Made by a program: the position numbers and the translations under genes. Positions 51,863 to 62,621 of a stretch of 64,000 nucleotides of DNA are shown one piece after another. Source of the stretch: Gammaproteobacteria bacterium (lineage in GTDB: Bacteria; Pseudomonadota; Gammaproteobacteria; Xanthomonadales; Marinicellaceae). The notes under the pieces were generated by a model that was not told the DNA's origin, made no database searches, and was given only the letters and a program-made list of their open reading frames with translations. The stretch covers positions 1 through 64,000 of the forward strand of contig JAUIGR010000006.1 of assembly GCA_030430025.1 (NCBI GenBank), read 5' to 3'. Every line of letters starts with the position of its first letter. Positions within the stretch are counted from its first letter, which is position 1.

Positions 51863-52543
51863 TCATTTAGCCAATAATAGTTCTAAGCGACGCCCAATCC
51901 GCTCAGCCATATCAGCCACATCAGCCACCATATCAATGAGTTTATAAAGGAACATCACGTCAACAGGTTTGAGTTCATGTTCCATGGCATATAAACTTTT
52001 TTGCAGTTCCGCTTGCATGACATCCGTTTCCGTCTCTATCTTATCTAATTTAGCAATCAGTTTTTCAACCACCTTCACTTCGGCACCCCGAAATCCACTT
52101 TCATACAATTCATCCAGTTCATTGACAGTTTCTTTGGCTTTGAGTGCAGCATCAACACTGCGACCAACAAAATTCAAGAAAGCTTCAGAAATCGCTTCAG
52201 GCGTTTGCATCCTGCGTCGCACAACCAGACCAGAAATACTTTTACTTAAATTAGCCACTTTATCTTGCACCAATAACAGTTCTAAAAGATCTTGACGTGG
52301 CACTGGCATGAATAAGCTTTTAGGTAGATTGGAACGGATCTTGAGTTTTAACTCATCTGCATCATTTTCTAATTTCTTTATTTCTTCATGCAAACGCGTT
52401 ACTTTATCCCAATCGTTCAGATTGGCAGCTTCAAACAAATGAGGAAGTAAAGCCACTGCTTCACAAGCCGTTTGAATATGATCTTGCAGCGGTTTTACAG
52501 GAGAACGAGACAACATATCAGAAATTAAATTACCCATTTTCAA
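51863..52543 (-). CDS. DUF47/PhoU-like (TIGR00153) protein
   Basis: NLISDMLSRSPVKPLQDHI...EIKKLENDADELKLKIRSNLPKSLFMPVPRQDLLELL; adjacent to pit. Confidence 0.92.
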   Translation of the reverse strand: MKMGNLISDMLSRSPVKPLQDHIQTACEAVALLPHLFEAANLNDWDKVTRLHEEIKKLENDADELKLKIRSNLPKSLFMPVPRQDLLELLLVQDKVANLSKSISGLVVRRRMQTPEAISEAFLNFVGRSVDAALKAKETVNELDELYESGFRGAEVKVVEKLIAKLDKIETETDVMQAELQKSLYAMEHELKPVDVMFLYKLIDMVADVADMAERIGRRLELLLAK

Positions 52544-52672
52544 CCTACCATTATTTAAACGCTCGCAATTATATAAGAATCACGATAAAAGCTAGCCATT
52601 ATTAATTAAGAATATGTCTGTTTGATGTCAGAATTGTGACTTTTAGACTTTATTGTTTTATTTGATCTTATA

Positions 52673-52895
52673 GAGACCATTGCATCATTCTGACTCATTG
52701 AGAAAAAGAGATAAAACCTTAAAGTTCAAAGAAGCAAATGCATGTAATAAGCCAAGTTTGTTTCTTTGGCGGTTTGCTGCAGGCAACAAGCCAAAGAATA
52801 AAAACCGTATAGGCCGTGAGCTATTGCATAGTTTGCTGACGCAGAAATTTAATATTTTAGACTTTTTATCTTGAATCATTTTATGCAAAGGCCAC
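52673..52895. mobile_element. MITE-like non-autonomous element (IS5-like ends)
   Basis: GAGACCATTGCAT...ATGCAAAGGCCAC imperfect TIRs, flanked by TTATA (52668-52672 and 52896-52900). Confidence 0.6.
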
Positions 52896-52999
52896 TTATA
52901 TATAACAAAGACTATGTTTTAACAAAACATTCACCTTTTCGTCATATTGGCTTAAATAACAAGAGCTAAACTGCAGTCAGTGTTTTAAATGGTATTCAT

Positions 53000-54739
53000 A
53001 TGTTTGATTTACAGCAAAGCATCAAGCAGCATTACCCTAAAGTTTCTCCAAAACTTGAAAAATTCCAGTTTGTATTCAAAGCACTGGAAAAGTTGTTACA
53101 TCTTGAAGATATCAATACATTTATTGATGAAAACAAGCATTTAAAAAATTTTGCTTTTTTGGATGCCATTTTAAAACACTTCGATTTTCACTATAAAATC
53201 AGCAATAATGATCTTCAAAAAATACCTGCGGAAGGCAGGGTAATTATTGTCACCAATCACCCTGTAGGTTCACTCGATGGTTTAGCTCTTTTACGAATGA
53301 TATATGACATTCGCCCTGATGTTAAAATTGTGGCTACACCCCTGCTAACAGCCATCAAACCACTACAAGATTTATTTTTACCTATTGATAACATCAGTAA
53401 GAAAGCCCATCATAAGCAAAATCTGAATAATATCTACCAAGCTTTAAATCAAGAACAAGCGATTATTATTTTTCCTGCAGGGGAGGTGTCAAGAATAACG
53501 CCCAAAGGAGTTAAAGATGGACATTGGAAAATTGGTTTCTTACGTATGGCAGAAACCACCCAATCGCCTATCTTACCTGTCCACGTGGATTGCAGAAACT
53601 CGATCGGTTTCTATACAGCCTCAACGCTTTATAAGCCACTAGGTACAATGATGCTGATCCATGAAATGTTCAAACAAAAAAGCAACACAATAGAATTTAA
53701 AACAGGATACCCTGTTGACATGAAAGCGTGGCAAATGACCGGTCTAAAAAAGAAAGACTTGGCCGCTAGATTTCGTAAACACCTCTTTGGATTACGTAAA
53801 AACAAAAGTCAGTTCAACACCACTGCAACCATCGCACATCCAATACAAGCCAGACGTCTACACAGTGAAATAAAACAATTGGATAAGATTGGCTCTACTC
53901 ATGATGGGATGAATATTTATCTGATGCCTTACAAACCTGATTCATTGCTGATGCAAGAAATTGGCCGTTTACGAGAGCTGGCATTTAGGATGGTCAACGA
54001 AGGAACTGGTAAGCAAGTGGATCTGGATGAGTTTGATACCCGATATCAACACCTAATCCTTTGGAATGAAAAAGAGCTGGAAATTGTTGGGTCATACCGT
54101 ATCGGTTTGTGTGGTCAAATCATTCGCGAGCATGGGCTTAATGGGCTATATACATCGACCCTTTACCAAATAAACCCTGAGTTTATTGAGGTCGCTGAAC
54201 AAACACTGGAACTGGGTCGAAGCTTTGTACAGCCAAAATATTGGGGGTTACGGGGACTCGAATACTTATGGTATGGCATCGGTGCTGTCATCAGACAACA
54301 CCCTCAAATCAAATATCTGTTTGGCGCTGTATCTATTCCTGGAGATTATCCTCAAGACCTGCTGCATGACATAGTAAGCCATTATGCAAGTCACTACCAA
54401 AAACCGCTATCAGCACCTAATATGATCCCATATCACCCATTTCAATATCAGATTAAACCATCAGCAGCTGAACGCAAAACAGCTTTCAATATATTATTAA
54501 GACGCATCAAAAATGCAGGGGTCAAACTTCCTGTTTTGTATAAACAATATACAGATTTATGCGAGAATGGAGGTGTAGGTTTTATTAATTTTGCTACGGA
54601 CCCTCACTTTAATGGTTGCGTAGATGGACTGATCTGGCTAGAACTTGAAAAAATGAAAACAAACAAAAAAGCGAAATACATACAAAAACAAAACTTCAAT
54701 GTAGAAAAAGACACCCCCACCATCAATCCAGCCATTTGA
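53000..54739 (+). CDS. OlsF-like bifunctional acyltransferase (PlsC-type + GNAT/OlsB-type), ornithine-lipid synthesis
   Basis: TNHPVGSLDGLALL, FPAGEVSR; C-term IGRLRELAFRMVNEGTGKQVDLDEFDTRYQHLILWNEKELEIVGSYRIG. Confidence 0.8.
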   Translation: MFDLQQSIKQHYPKVSPKLEKFQFVFKALEKLLHLEDINTFIDENKHLKNFAFLDAILKHFDFHYKISNNDLQKIPAEGRVIIVTNHPVGSLDGLALLRMIYDIRPDVKIVATPLLTAIKPLQDLFLPIDNISKKAHHKQNLNNIYQALNQEQAIIIFPAGEVSRITPKGVKDGHWKIGFLRMAETTQSPILPVHVDCRNSIGFYTASTLYKPLGTMMLIHEMFKQKSNTIEFKTGYPVDMKAWQMTGLKKKDLAARFRKHLFGLRKNKSQFNTTATIAHPIQARRLHSEIKQLDKIGSTHDGMNIYLMPYKPDSLLMQEIGRLRELAFRMVNEGTGKQVDLDEFDTRYQHLILWNEKELEIVGSYRIGLCGQIIREHGLNGLYTSTLYQINPEFIEVAEQTLELGRSFVQPKYWGLRGLEYLWYGIGAVIRQHPQIKYLFGAVSIPGDYPQDLLHDIVSHYASHYQKPLSAPNMIPYHPFQYQIKPSAAERKTAFNILLRRIKNAGVKLPVLYKQYTDLCENGGVGFINFATDPHFNGCVDGLIWLELEKMKTNKKAKYIQKQNFNVEKDTPTINPAI

Positions 54740-54770
54740 TACCCTATCTAAAGTTATTTAGACCCTTACT

Positions 54771-54817
54771 TAGTCGAATCTGAAAAGGGACAGGATAGAC
54801 TTTTTCAGGGTTGACTA
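54771..54817. repeat. Palindromic intergenic repeat, copy G (47 bp, opposite orientation)
   Basis: TAGTCGAATCTGAAAAGGGACAGGATAGACTTTTTCAGGGTTGACTA. Confidence 0.9.
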
Positions 54818-54824
54818 TTTATTA

Positions 54825-55082
54825 TTATTGAACTGAATGAGGATGTAAAACCTGCTTGGTCTGATTTTTGTGATGCTCATAAGCATACACCGCACCACTG
54901 ATCAATATCAGATTCAACAACCCAAAAAGTATCAATGAAAATTGTTGGACTCTTGCCTGAGGCTTAATGGGATAGGGGAGATAATCAATTTGTAAATGAT
55001 ACGGCATCACATCCTCAAGACTTTCTATCCTGTTTATCAAGCTTTTTTGGCTTTCGGTACTTGAATCTTTCAAACCGTCCAT
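54825..55082 (-). CDS. Small single-TM protein of unknown function
   Basis: 85-aa ORF with TM FSLILFGLLNLILISGAVYAY; between olsF-like gene and sulfotransferase. Confidence 0.55.
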   Translation of the reverse strand: MDGLKDSSTESQKSLINRIESLEDVMPYHLQIDYLPYPIKPQARVQQFSLILFGLLNLILISGAVYAYEHHKNQTKQVLHPHSVQ

Positions 55083-55190
55083 CTAAAGCGCCCTATAGTT
55101 TTCATCTGATAACAAACGTTGAAAACTAACTGATGAAGGTAATTGTTGTCTTAAATCTTTAATCAGATTAACCCACTGTATCTCACACAT
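55083..55190 (-). CDS. 35-aa candidate small ORF directly upstream of 54825-55082 gene
   Basis: MCEIQWVNLIKDLRQQLPSSVSFQRLLSDENYRAL*; TAG immediately followed by ATG of the next gene. Confidence 0.45.
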   Translation of the reverse strand: MCEIQWVNLIKDLRQQLPSSVSFQRLLSDENYRAL

Positions 55191-55331
55191 GATCTCTCAT
55201 AAAACTGTTATGACGTAGCACATATTTTAAATATCGATGTGGCAACACCATTTCAAAAACATGAACTTTATTTGACAACATTTTATGTTCAGGTGCGATA
55301 AAATGGATGCTTTCACGCCAAATATAAAAGA

Positions 55332-56105
55332 ATGGATTGGGGAGACCGCTCAGATATTCAAAACTTTGATATCAATGTCAGTTTTCTAAAAAAACATGTG
55401 GTTCCATTTGATCAAGTCAAATCAACCTACCCCGTCATATTTTCTCATGTGCCAAAAACAGCTGGTACTTCTGTCGAAAGTTACCTCGCTCGGCAATATA
55501 AAATGTCTGAATCATTGCACATTAATGCTCCGGATTTAAATCAACTACCGGCAGTTTTGAAAATGAAAAAAAATACACCCAGATTGATATGCGGCCACCA
55601 TCCGATGCATGGCTTACTATACCAATTGCTGCCAACTAAACCGTTGATTCACATGACTGTATTGCGAGAACCGATCAATCGTGTGGTTTCTTATTACAAT
55701 TACGTGAAAGGAAAAAAAGACCACCCGATGTATACCAAGGTCTCAGATTTAACATTTGAACAATTCATGGAAGATATGCCAAGCCCCGAGTTAAACAATG
55801 GACAAGCACGTCGCTTTGCCGGTCAATTGCACCACCTTTCAATGAATAACTCAACTTTGCTTCAGACCTCCATATCAGTGCTTAATGAATGCTTCACACA
55901 AGTCCTAACAACAGAATCGCTCCATACTCAACTGATTCCTATGGCAAATATGATGGACTGGGAAGTTCCCAACATGCCTAGACACAACATCTCTCCAAAA
56001 CAACTCAAAGTTAAAGATCTATCAAAAAAACAAAAAGATCTGATTACCGAATACAATCAAGTCGATATCGCCTTGTACGAATGGCTGACACGAAGTAAAA
56101 ACTAA
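55332..56105 (+). CDS. Sulfotransferase family protein
   Basis: FSHVPKTAGTSVESYL (5'-PSB-like) and VLREPINRVVSYYNYV (3'-PB-like). Confidence 0.85.
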   Translation: MDWGDRSDIQNFDINVSFLKKHVVPFDQVKSTYPVIFSHVPKTAGTSVESYLARQYKMSESLHINAPDLNQLPAVLKMKKNTPRLICGHHPMHGLLYQLLPTKPLIHMTVLREPINRVVSYYNYVKGKKDHPMYTKVSDLTFEQFMEDMPSPELNNGQARRFAGQLHHLSMNNSTLLQTSISVLNECFTQVLTTESLHTQLIPMANMMDWEVPNMPRHNISPKQLKVKDLSKKQKDLITEYNQVDIALYEWLTRSKN

Positions 56106-56143
56106 GCCCACGACGGTTTATTTTATAAAATAACAAACAACAA

Positions 56144-57605
<1,462 letters not shown>

Positions 57606-57609
<4 letters not shown>

Positions 57610-58469
57610 TGTTTATTCTTAAAATATCGGAAAAATTCAGAATCAGGATCCAAAACCATCATGCTGTCATTATCTGGCTGAAAACTGTTCTTGTAAGCTT
57701 CCAAACTTCGGAAAAAAGCAAAAAACTCGGGGTTTTTGCTATGGCTTTGAGCAAATAGTCGAGTGGCTTCAGCATCACCCTCACCACGAATAATCGCAGC
57801 TCGTTGATCGGCTTCTGCCAACATGATCTGAACTTGTTTGTCAGTACTTGCTCGAATGTTTATAGCTTCTTTACGACCATTGGATCGATGCTCAGCAGCC
57901 TCTGCCAAACGTTCTGAACGCATTCGATCATAAACAGACTCATTCACCGACTGATCCAAATTGATTTGCTTAATGCGCACATCAACAATTTCCATGCCAA
58001 AATCATCCGCTTTGGCACTGGTCAGGCTCTTTAAATTTTGCATTAACTCAAGTCTTTGGGTCGAAATAACCTGGTCCAAGGTGCGAACTGAAAATTCTTC
58101 AAGTAATGCGTTTTTAATAACCCCTGACAAGTTGGCATTAGCCCTTGCGATCATGCCTTCATTAGAAGTATAAAACAATCGCACATCTTTAATACGCCAT
58201 TTGACAAAATAATCAACCATCAAATATTCGTTATCTGTATTAAATACCCGCTCTGGTTTGTTATCAAGTGTTTGAATACGGCTATCGAACTTTCTGATGT
58301 TATTAACAACGGGTAGTTTAAAGTGAATTCCCGGTTCATATCCAGCCTGAATGATTTCACCAAATTTGAATTTAATGGCTGTTTCTTTTTCATTAACTGT
58401 AAAAATGAAAAAACTACCTAAAACCATCAGCACAATCAATACAACAAAAAATGTAATCAACTTGTTCAC
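57606..58469 (-). CDS. hflC: Protease modulator HflC
   Basis: SPFH protein FTVNEKETAIKFKFGEI...; operon context. Confidence 0.95.
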
Positions 58470-58471
58470 GT

Positions 58472-59611
58472 TTACCTCCCTCGACCTTGGCGACTGGTTC
58501 TATTGTTTCCTTGACTGGTATTAGTATTTGTTGAGCCATTGACTACCGTCGAACCCAGATCAATGGGTAAAGTGCGCTGTTGTTTACTGTTTTTCAATAA
58601 CTGATCAATGGGCAAATACATCAAACTATTACCTTGTTCTGAATCAACCAAAACCTTAGCTGTATCTCCTAAAACCGACTCCATGGTTTCCAGATACATC
58701 CTTTGACGAGTCACTTCGGGAGCCAACTCAAATTGCGTTCTGAGCAAGTCAAATCTTTCCGCCTGACCTTTGGCATCAGCGATGATCGACTCTTTATAAC
58801 CTTCGGCCTCTTGGATGATTTTCAAAACCTTACCTTCTGCTTCTGGTACTACACTTTTAGCATACTGATTGGCCTCATTAATATAAGTTTTTTGATCTTC
58901 TCTCGCCTTGACCACATCATCAAATGCCTCTTTTACAGCACGTGGTGGGTGCACCTCAGTGATATTGACCTGACGCACCTCTATACCAGCACCATAATCA
59001 TTCAACATGGACTGAAGTTCAGATTGAACCTTAAAATTCACATCAGTTCTGTTTTCATTAACGATGTGGTCTAAAGTACTCGTCCCCGCGACTTGGCGCA
59101 TGGCACTTTCTGCTGTTTGAGAAATGGTGTTTTCAGGGCTACTGATGTTAAACAAATACTGATTGACCAGTGCTTCATCAATTCGATACTGAATGGAATA
59201 ATCAATCTCAATCAGATTCTTATCTTCTGTAAGCATTTGACCAGAGTTATTCACCTGACGCACTTTACTGACATTAACTTTATAAACCTCTGCAAATGGC
59301 TTAGGTAGTGTAAACCTTAAACCAGGCTGCATGGTGTGCGAATATTTACCAAAAATAAGCACCACACCTCGCTCAGACTCATCAATACGATTAGCTGAAC
59401 TCCAAACTGCCATGACCACAATAGCCAAAACAAAAAATAAAATAGGGCCTTGTGCATTGTTAGTAGGGCCTCTTCCTCCCCCAAAAAGATTTTTTACACT
59501 TTTAAAAAAGTCACTTAAAATCTTGTCAAACTCAGGTGGTTTTCCCCCACTTGGCTGTTTATTGGGTCGGTTTCCACCCGATGGTTTGTTGCCAGGTTCA
59601 TTCCACGGCAT
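58472..59611 (-). CDS. hflK: Protease modulator HflK
   Basis: MPWNEPGNKPSGGNRP...ESERGVVLIFGKYSHTMQPGLRFTLP; start moved to internal Met. Confidence 0.95.
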   Translation of the reverse strand: MPWNEPGNKPSGGNRPNKQPSGGKPPEFDKILSDFFKSVKNLFGGGRGPTNNAQGPILFFVLAIVVMAVWSSANRIDESERGVVLIFGKYSHTMQPGLRFTLPKPFAEVYKVNVSKVRQVNNSGQMLTEDKNLIEIDYSIQYRIDEALVNQYLFNISSPENTISQTAESAMRQVAGTSTLDHIVNENRTDVNFKVQSELQSMLNDYGAGIEVRQVNITEVHPPRAVKEAFDDVVKAREDQKTYINEANQYAKSVVPEAEGKVLKIIQEAEGYKESIIADAKGQAERFDLLRTQFELAPEVTRQRMYLETMESVLGDTAKVLVDSEQGNSLMYLPIDQLLKNSKQQRTLPIDLGSTVVNGSTNTNTSQGNNRTSRQGRGR

Positions 59612-59612
59612 A

Positions 59613-60956
59613 TTATTCTCCAAAAAATTGATCGTTTGTTTGTTCGTGACCCTGCTGTTCGAGCAATGATGCCACAAAGCGACCATCAGTGCCATCAGAT
59701 TTGGCCAGTTTGTGCCATTTTGACAAAGCCATATCAACAGTCAACAACCAGTTTCCGTTTTCATCAATCGATTCAGTTCTAACAGCATCGGCCTGATAAA
59801 AATGAGCCCGCAACCGAGCCTCCGATAATGGCAGCACAAATTTTAGCTTTAAATGGGTACGGTTCAATCGTTCTTCAATGGCTTTTAACAATGAATCGAT
59901 CCCTTTTTCTTGATGTACTGAAATCCAAACCTTGTCTGCTACCGCATCGTGACCTTTAACCCAGTGCACTTTTGAACCAGAAACATCAATTTTATTAAAA
60001 ACCTCTATCATTGGAACATCAGTAAGACCTAAATCATTAAGCACCTTATTAACCTCTCTGATGTGTTCACGATGTTCTGGATTAGCATCATCAATAACAT
60101 GTAAAAGCAAATCAGCATCAACAGCTTCCTGCAAAGTGGCTCTAAAAGCTGCGACCAATTCATGTGGCAAATCTCTGACAAATCCAACCGTATCGGAGAT
60201 CACTGCCTCACAACCTACTACACGTGTAAACTGCCTAACAGTTGGATCTAATGTCGCAAAAAGCTGATCCTGAGCATATACTGAAGAATCGGTCAGATAA
60301 TTAAACAATGTCGATTTGCCTGCATTGGTATAACCTACCAATGCAATCATTTTAACTCCTGACTTTTTGCGCTGTCTTCTGCCTTGTTCACGTTGGCGCA
60401 GCACTTTTTCCAATTTGGCGCTCAGACTCTTCACACGTACCGCTAACAGCCTGCGATCAGTCTCAAGCTGCGTTTCTCCTGGGCCACGCATACCAATACC
60501 GCCCTTTTGACGTTCTAAGTGAGTCCATCCTCTTACCAACCGTGTAGACATGTGTTTGAGTTGAGCTAACTCAACCTGCAATTGACCCTCATAAGATCGT
60601 GCCCTTTGAGAAAAAATATCCAAAATCAAAGTTCGCCTATCCAGCACTCGAGCCTGAATGAGTTTTTCCAGATTTCTTTCCTGGACAGGACTCAAAGAAG
60701 CATCAACCAATACCAAATCCGCTTCATTCGATTTAACCAGTGATGCTAATGTCTCAGCTTTCCCTGAACCGATGTAATATTTAGGTTCAATATCCTGTCT
60801 ACTGCTGGTTAGTGTATCCAGAACTTCAGCACCTGCGGTAATTGCCAGCTCTCTGAATTCACTGACACGATCCGAGGCCTCCCCCTCCAAATCACCATCA
60901 GGGACATGGGGATATAATAAAATGGCACGATCACCTTTTTTGGATCTCTCAAAAAT
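59613..60956 (-). CDS. hflX: GTPase HflX; probable non-canonical ATT start
   Basis: GYTNAGKSTLFN; N-terminus (I/M)FERSKKGDRAILLYPHVPDGDLEGEAS is in frame upstream of the ORF-track start, with no ATG/GTG/TTG. Confidence 0.85.
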   Translation of the reverse strand: MFERSKKGDRAILLYPHVPDGDLEGEASDRVSEFRELAITAGAEVLDTLTSSRQDIEPKYYIGSGKAETLASLVKSNEADLVLVDASLSPVQERNLEKLIQARVLDRRTLILDIFSQRARSYEGQLQVELAQLKHMSTRLVRGWTHLERQKGGIGMRGPGETQLETDRRLLAVRVKSLSAKLEKVLRQREQGRRQRKKSGVKMIALVGYTNAGKSTLFNYLTDSSVYAQDQLFATLDPTVRQFTRVVGCEAVISDTVGFVRDLPHELVAAFRATLQEAVDADLLLHVIDDANPEHREHIREVNKVLNDLGLTDVPMIEVFNKIDVSGSKVHWVKGHDAVADKVWISVHQEKGIDSLLKAIEERLNRTHLKLKFVLPLSEARLRAHFYQADAVRTESIDENGNWLLTVDMALSKWHKLAKSDGTDGRFVASLLEQQGHEQTNDQFFGE

Positions 60957-61213
60957 AACGTCTCTCCCTTGCCTTCTTTTTGCTTCTCATAAAAGCCAGC
61001 TACACTTGTTTTTTGTACAATGAGTTGACTCTGCTTCACTGAACTCATCAACCGTCAACATGACATACACTTCTTACTTCTCTTACTTACACTAACTAGT
61101 TTAATCAATGAATTCAGAAAATATCAGATCAAACCTTAACAATAAAATGCTTCCCATAAAAAAAGCAAGCCATCGAAACAATGACTCACTTTTAATGGAT
61201 AGTGAGATTCAGT

Positions 61214-61453
61214 TTATTCAGGAACTTCTTGTTGAACTTTATATGTACTGACATTTTTGGCCGGTACAATGGTAGAAATTGCATGTTTATACACCAGCTG
61301 GTTAATGGTGTTATTCAAAACAATGACAAATTGATCAAATGACTCAATGGTTCCTTGCAATTTAATTCCATTCATTAAAAAAACTGACACTGGAATACGC
61401 TCTTTACGTAACGCATTCAAAAAAGGATCTTGTAACGTTTGTGATTTAGACAT
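61214..61453 (-). CDS. hfq: RNA chaperone Hfq
   Basis: [48 protein letters not shown]...[12 protein letters not shown]. Confidence 0.99.
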   Translation of the reverse strand: MSKSQTLQDPFLNALRKERIPVSVFLMNGIKLQGTIESFDQFVIVLNNTINQLVYKHAISTIVPAKNVSTYKVQQEVPE

Positions 61454-61574
61454 CTTTAGTTACCCTACTGATTATTATTTATTAAATCACCTTAATTTGA
61501 TCAAAGACGCAGAAAACCAGAGAAGTTAATTGCTGAACCAAACAAGGAGCTTGTTTAAACGGAATTCTAACATA

Positions 61575-62621
61575 TCACTGCGTTTTTTGGGACAACACTT
61601 GCAACTCACCAACCAATATTACTTCATCTGTCACCAAGTCCTGCAACTTAACTTCATACATACCAGGCTTCGTAGGCAAATAATCGGAACTCAAACTCGA
61701 TGTAATTAAGCCCTTACGCACTGTTGCCTTGAACGATTCGCCATTAAAAATCATACGTATCTGATTGGACATGCTATCAATTCTGAACCAAAAAGCAGCT
61801 TGACCATTAGGTTGCTTATTGAAAACATCGCCAATATTGACTGGATTTGGCCCCCATTTTCTAACAGGACCAAACACTTGAGAACTCCTTCCATCGGGGA
61901 ACTGATAAAAATCAAAAGGAGGTAACACCTCAAAATCACCGATCTTTTGTTTACGGTGATTGATTTCATCATAAATGACAATTTCTGACAAGCCTACTCG
62001 GTTGATAAAATCTTCTACTTCATCGTATATCCCTGAAGTAAAACCCTTCTCATTGAAAAATAAATTTCGTTCTTTTCCTCCAATAAAAACTCGCATACCA
62101 TCTGGCATGTTTTCGATTTGAGCCCAAATACCACAATGCCCATCTGGTTGTTCATTAAATTTAACACCTTGATGCGTTTCTCGGGGCCCCCAGTTGTTGA
62201 CAATCAAAAAATCTTCAAAAGGTGCGTTATCAAAAGTTTTTTGTTGTATCTGTTGCTGAATAATACCAATAACATGAATATAAGCAGCTATCAACAGACA
62301 CTCCGTATAACTCAACAACCACTGATGAATCGATTGCCAATTTCCTTGACGATAATCATCAGAAATGGCATCTTTGATAAGCTCAATAAACACGCTCTCA
62401 GAAATGTTTTTCTCACCAAATCGTTGTAACAAGGTTTGCTCTGCATTTGGAAACTGTTTTGCAATATCTAACAACCCAATTGGAACCACTAAATTTTTTA
62501 GTCTCCGTTTGATCAAGTCATCCGGCTCCTCCTCTTTTTGAAATAAATAGTAGGTTGTACCTGATGCCACAAAACCTAAGGCCACAGTAGCCCTAATGAT
62601 TAGTCTCCTTTTTTCGTTCAT
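61575..62621 (-). CDS. Membrane-anchored protein, helical N-terminal region plus two tandem 'WGP...QPDG/QPNG' repeat domains; unknown function
   Basis: NNWGPRETHQGVKFNEQPDGHCGIWAQIENMPDGMRVFIGGKE and RKWGPNPVNIGDVFNKQPNGQAAFWFRIDSMSNQIRMIFNGES; ATGA overlap with upstream GMC gene. Confidence 0.7.
   Translation of the reverse strand: MNEKRRLIIRATVALGFVASGTTYYLFQKEEEPDDLIKRRLKNLVVPIGLLDIAKQFPNAEQTLLQRFGEKNISESVFIELIKDAISDDYRQGNWQSIHQWLLSYTECLLIAAYIHVIGIIQQQIQQKTFDNAPFEDFLIVNNWGPRETHQGVKFNEQPDGHCGIWAQIENMPDGMRVFIGGKERNLFFNEKGFTSGIYDEVEDFINRVGLSEIVIYDEINHRKQKIGDFEVLPPFDFYQFPDGRSSQVFGPVRKWGPNPVNIGDVFNKQPNGQAAFWFRIDSMSNQIRMIFNGESFKATVRKGLITSSLSSDYLPTKPGMYEVKLQDLVTDEVILVGELQVLSQKTQ

Noticed and set aside
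52680-52888. Overlapping ORFs 52680-52874 (+) and 52685-52888 (-)
   Set aside because: Lie within the MITE-like element and mirror each other because of its palindromic structure; not protein genes.
60809-61051. 80-aa minus-strand ORF upstream of hflX
   Set aside because: Its second half is an out-of-frame reading of the conserved hflX N-terminus; I favour hflX with an ATT start.
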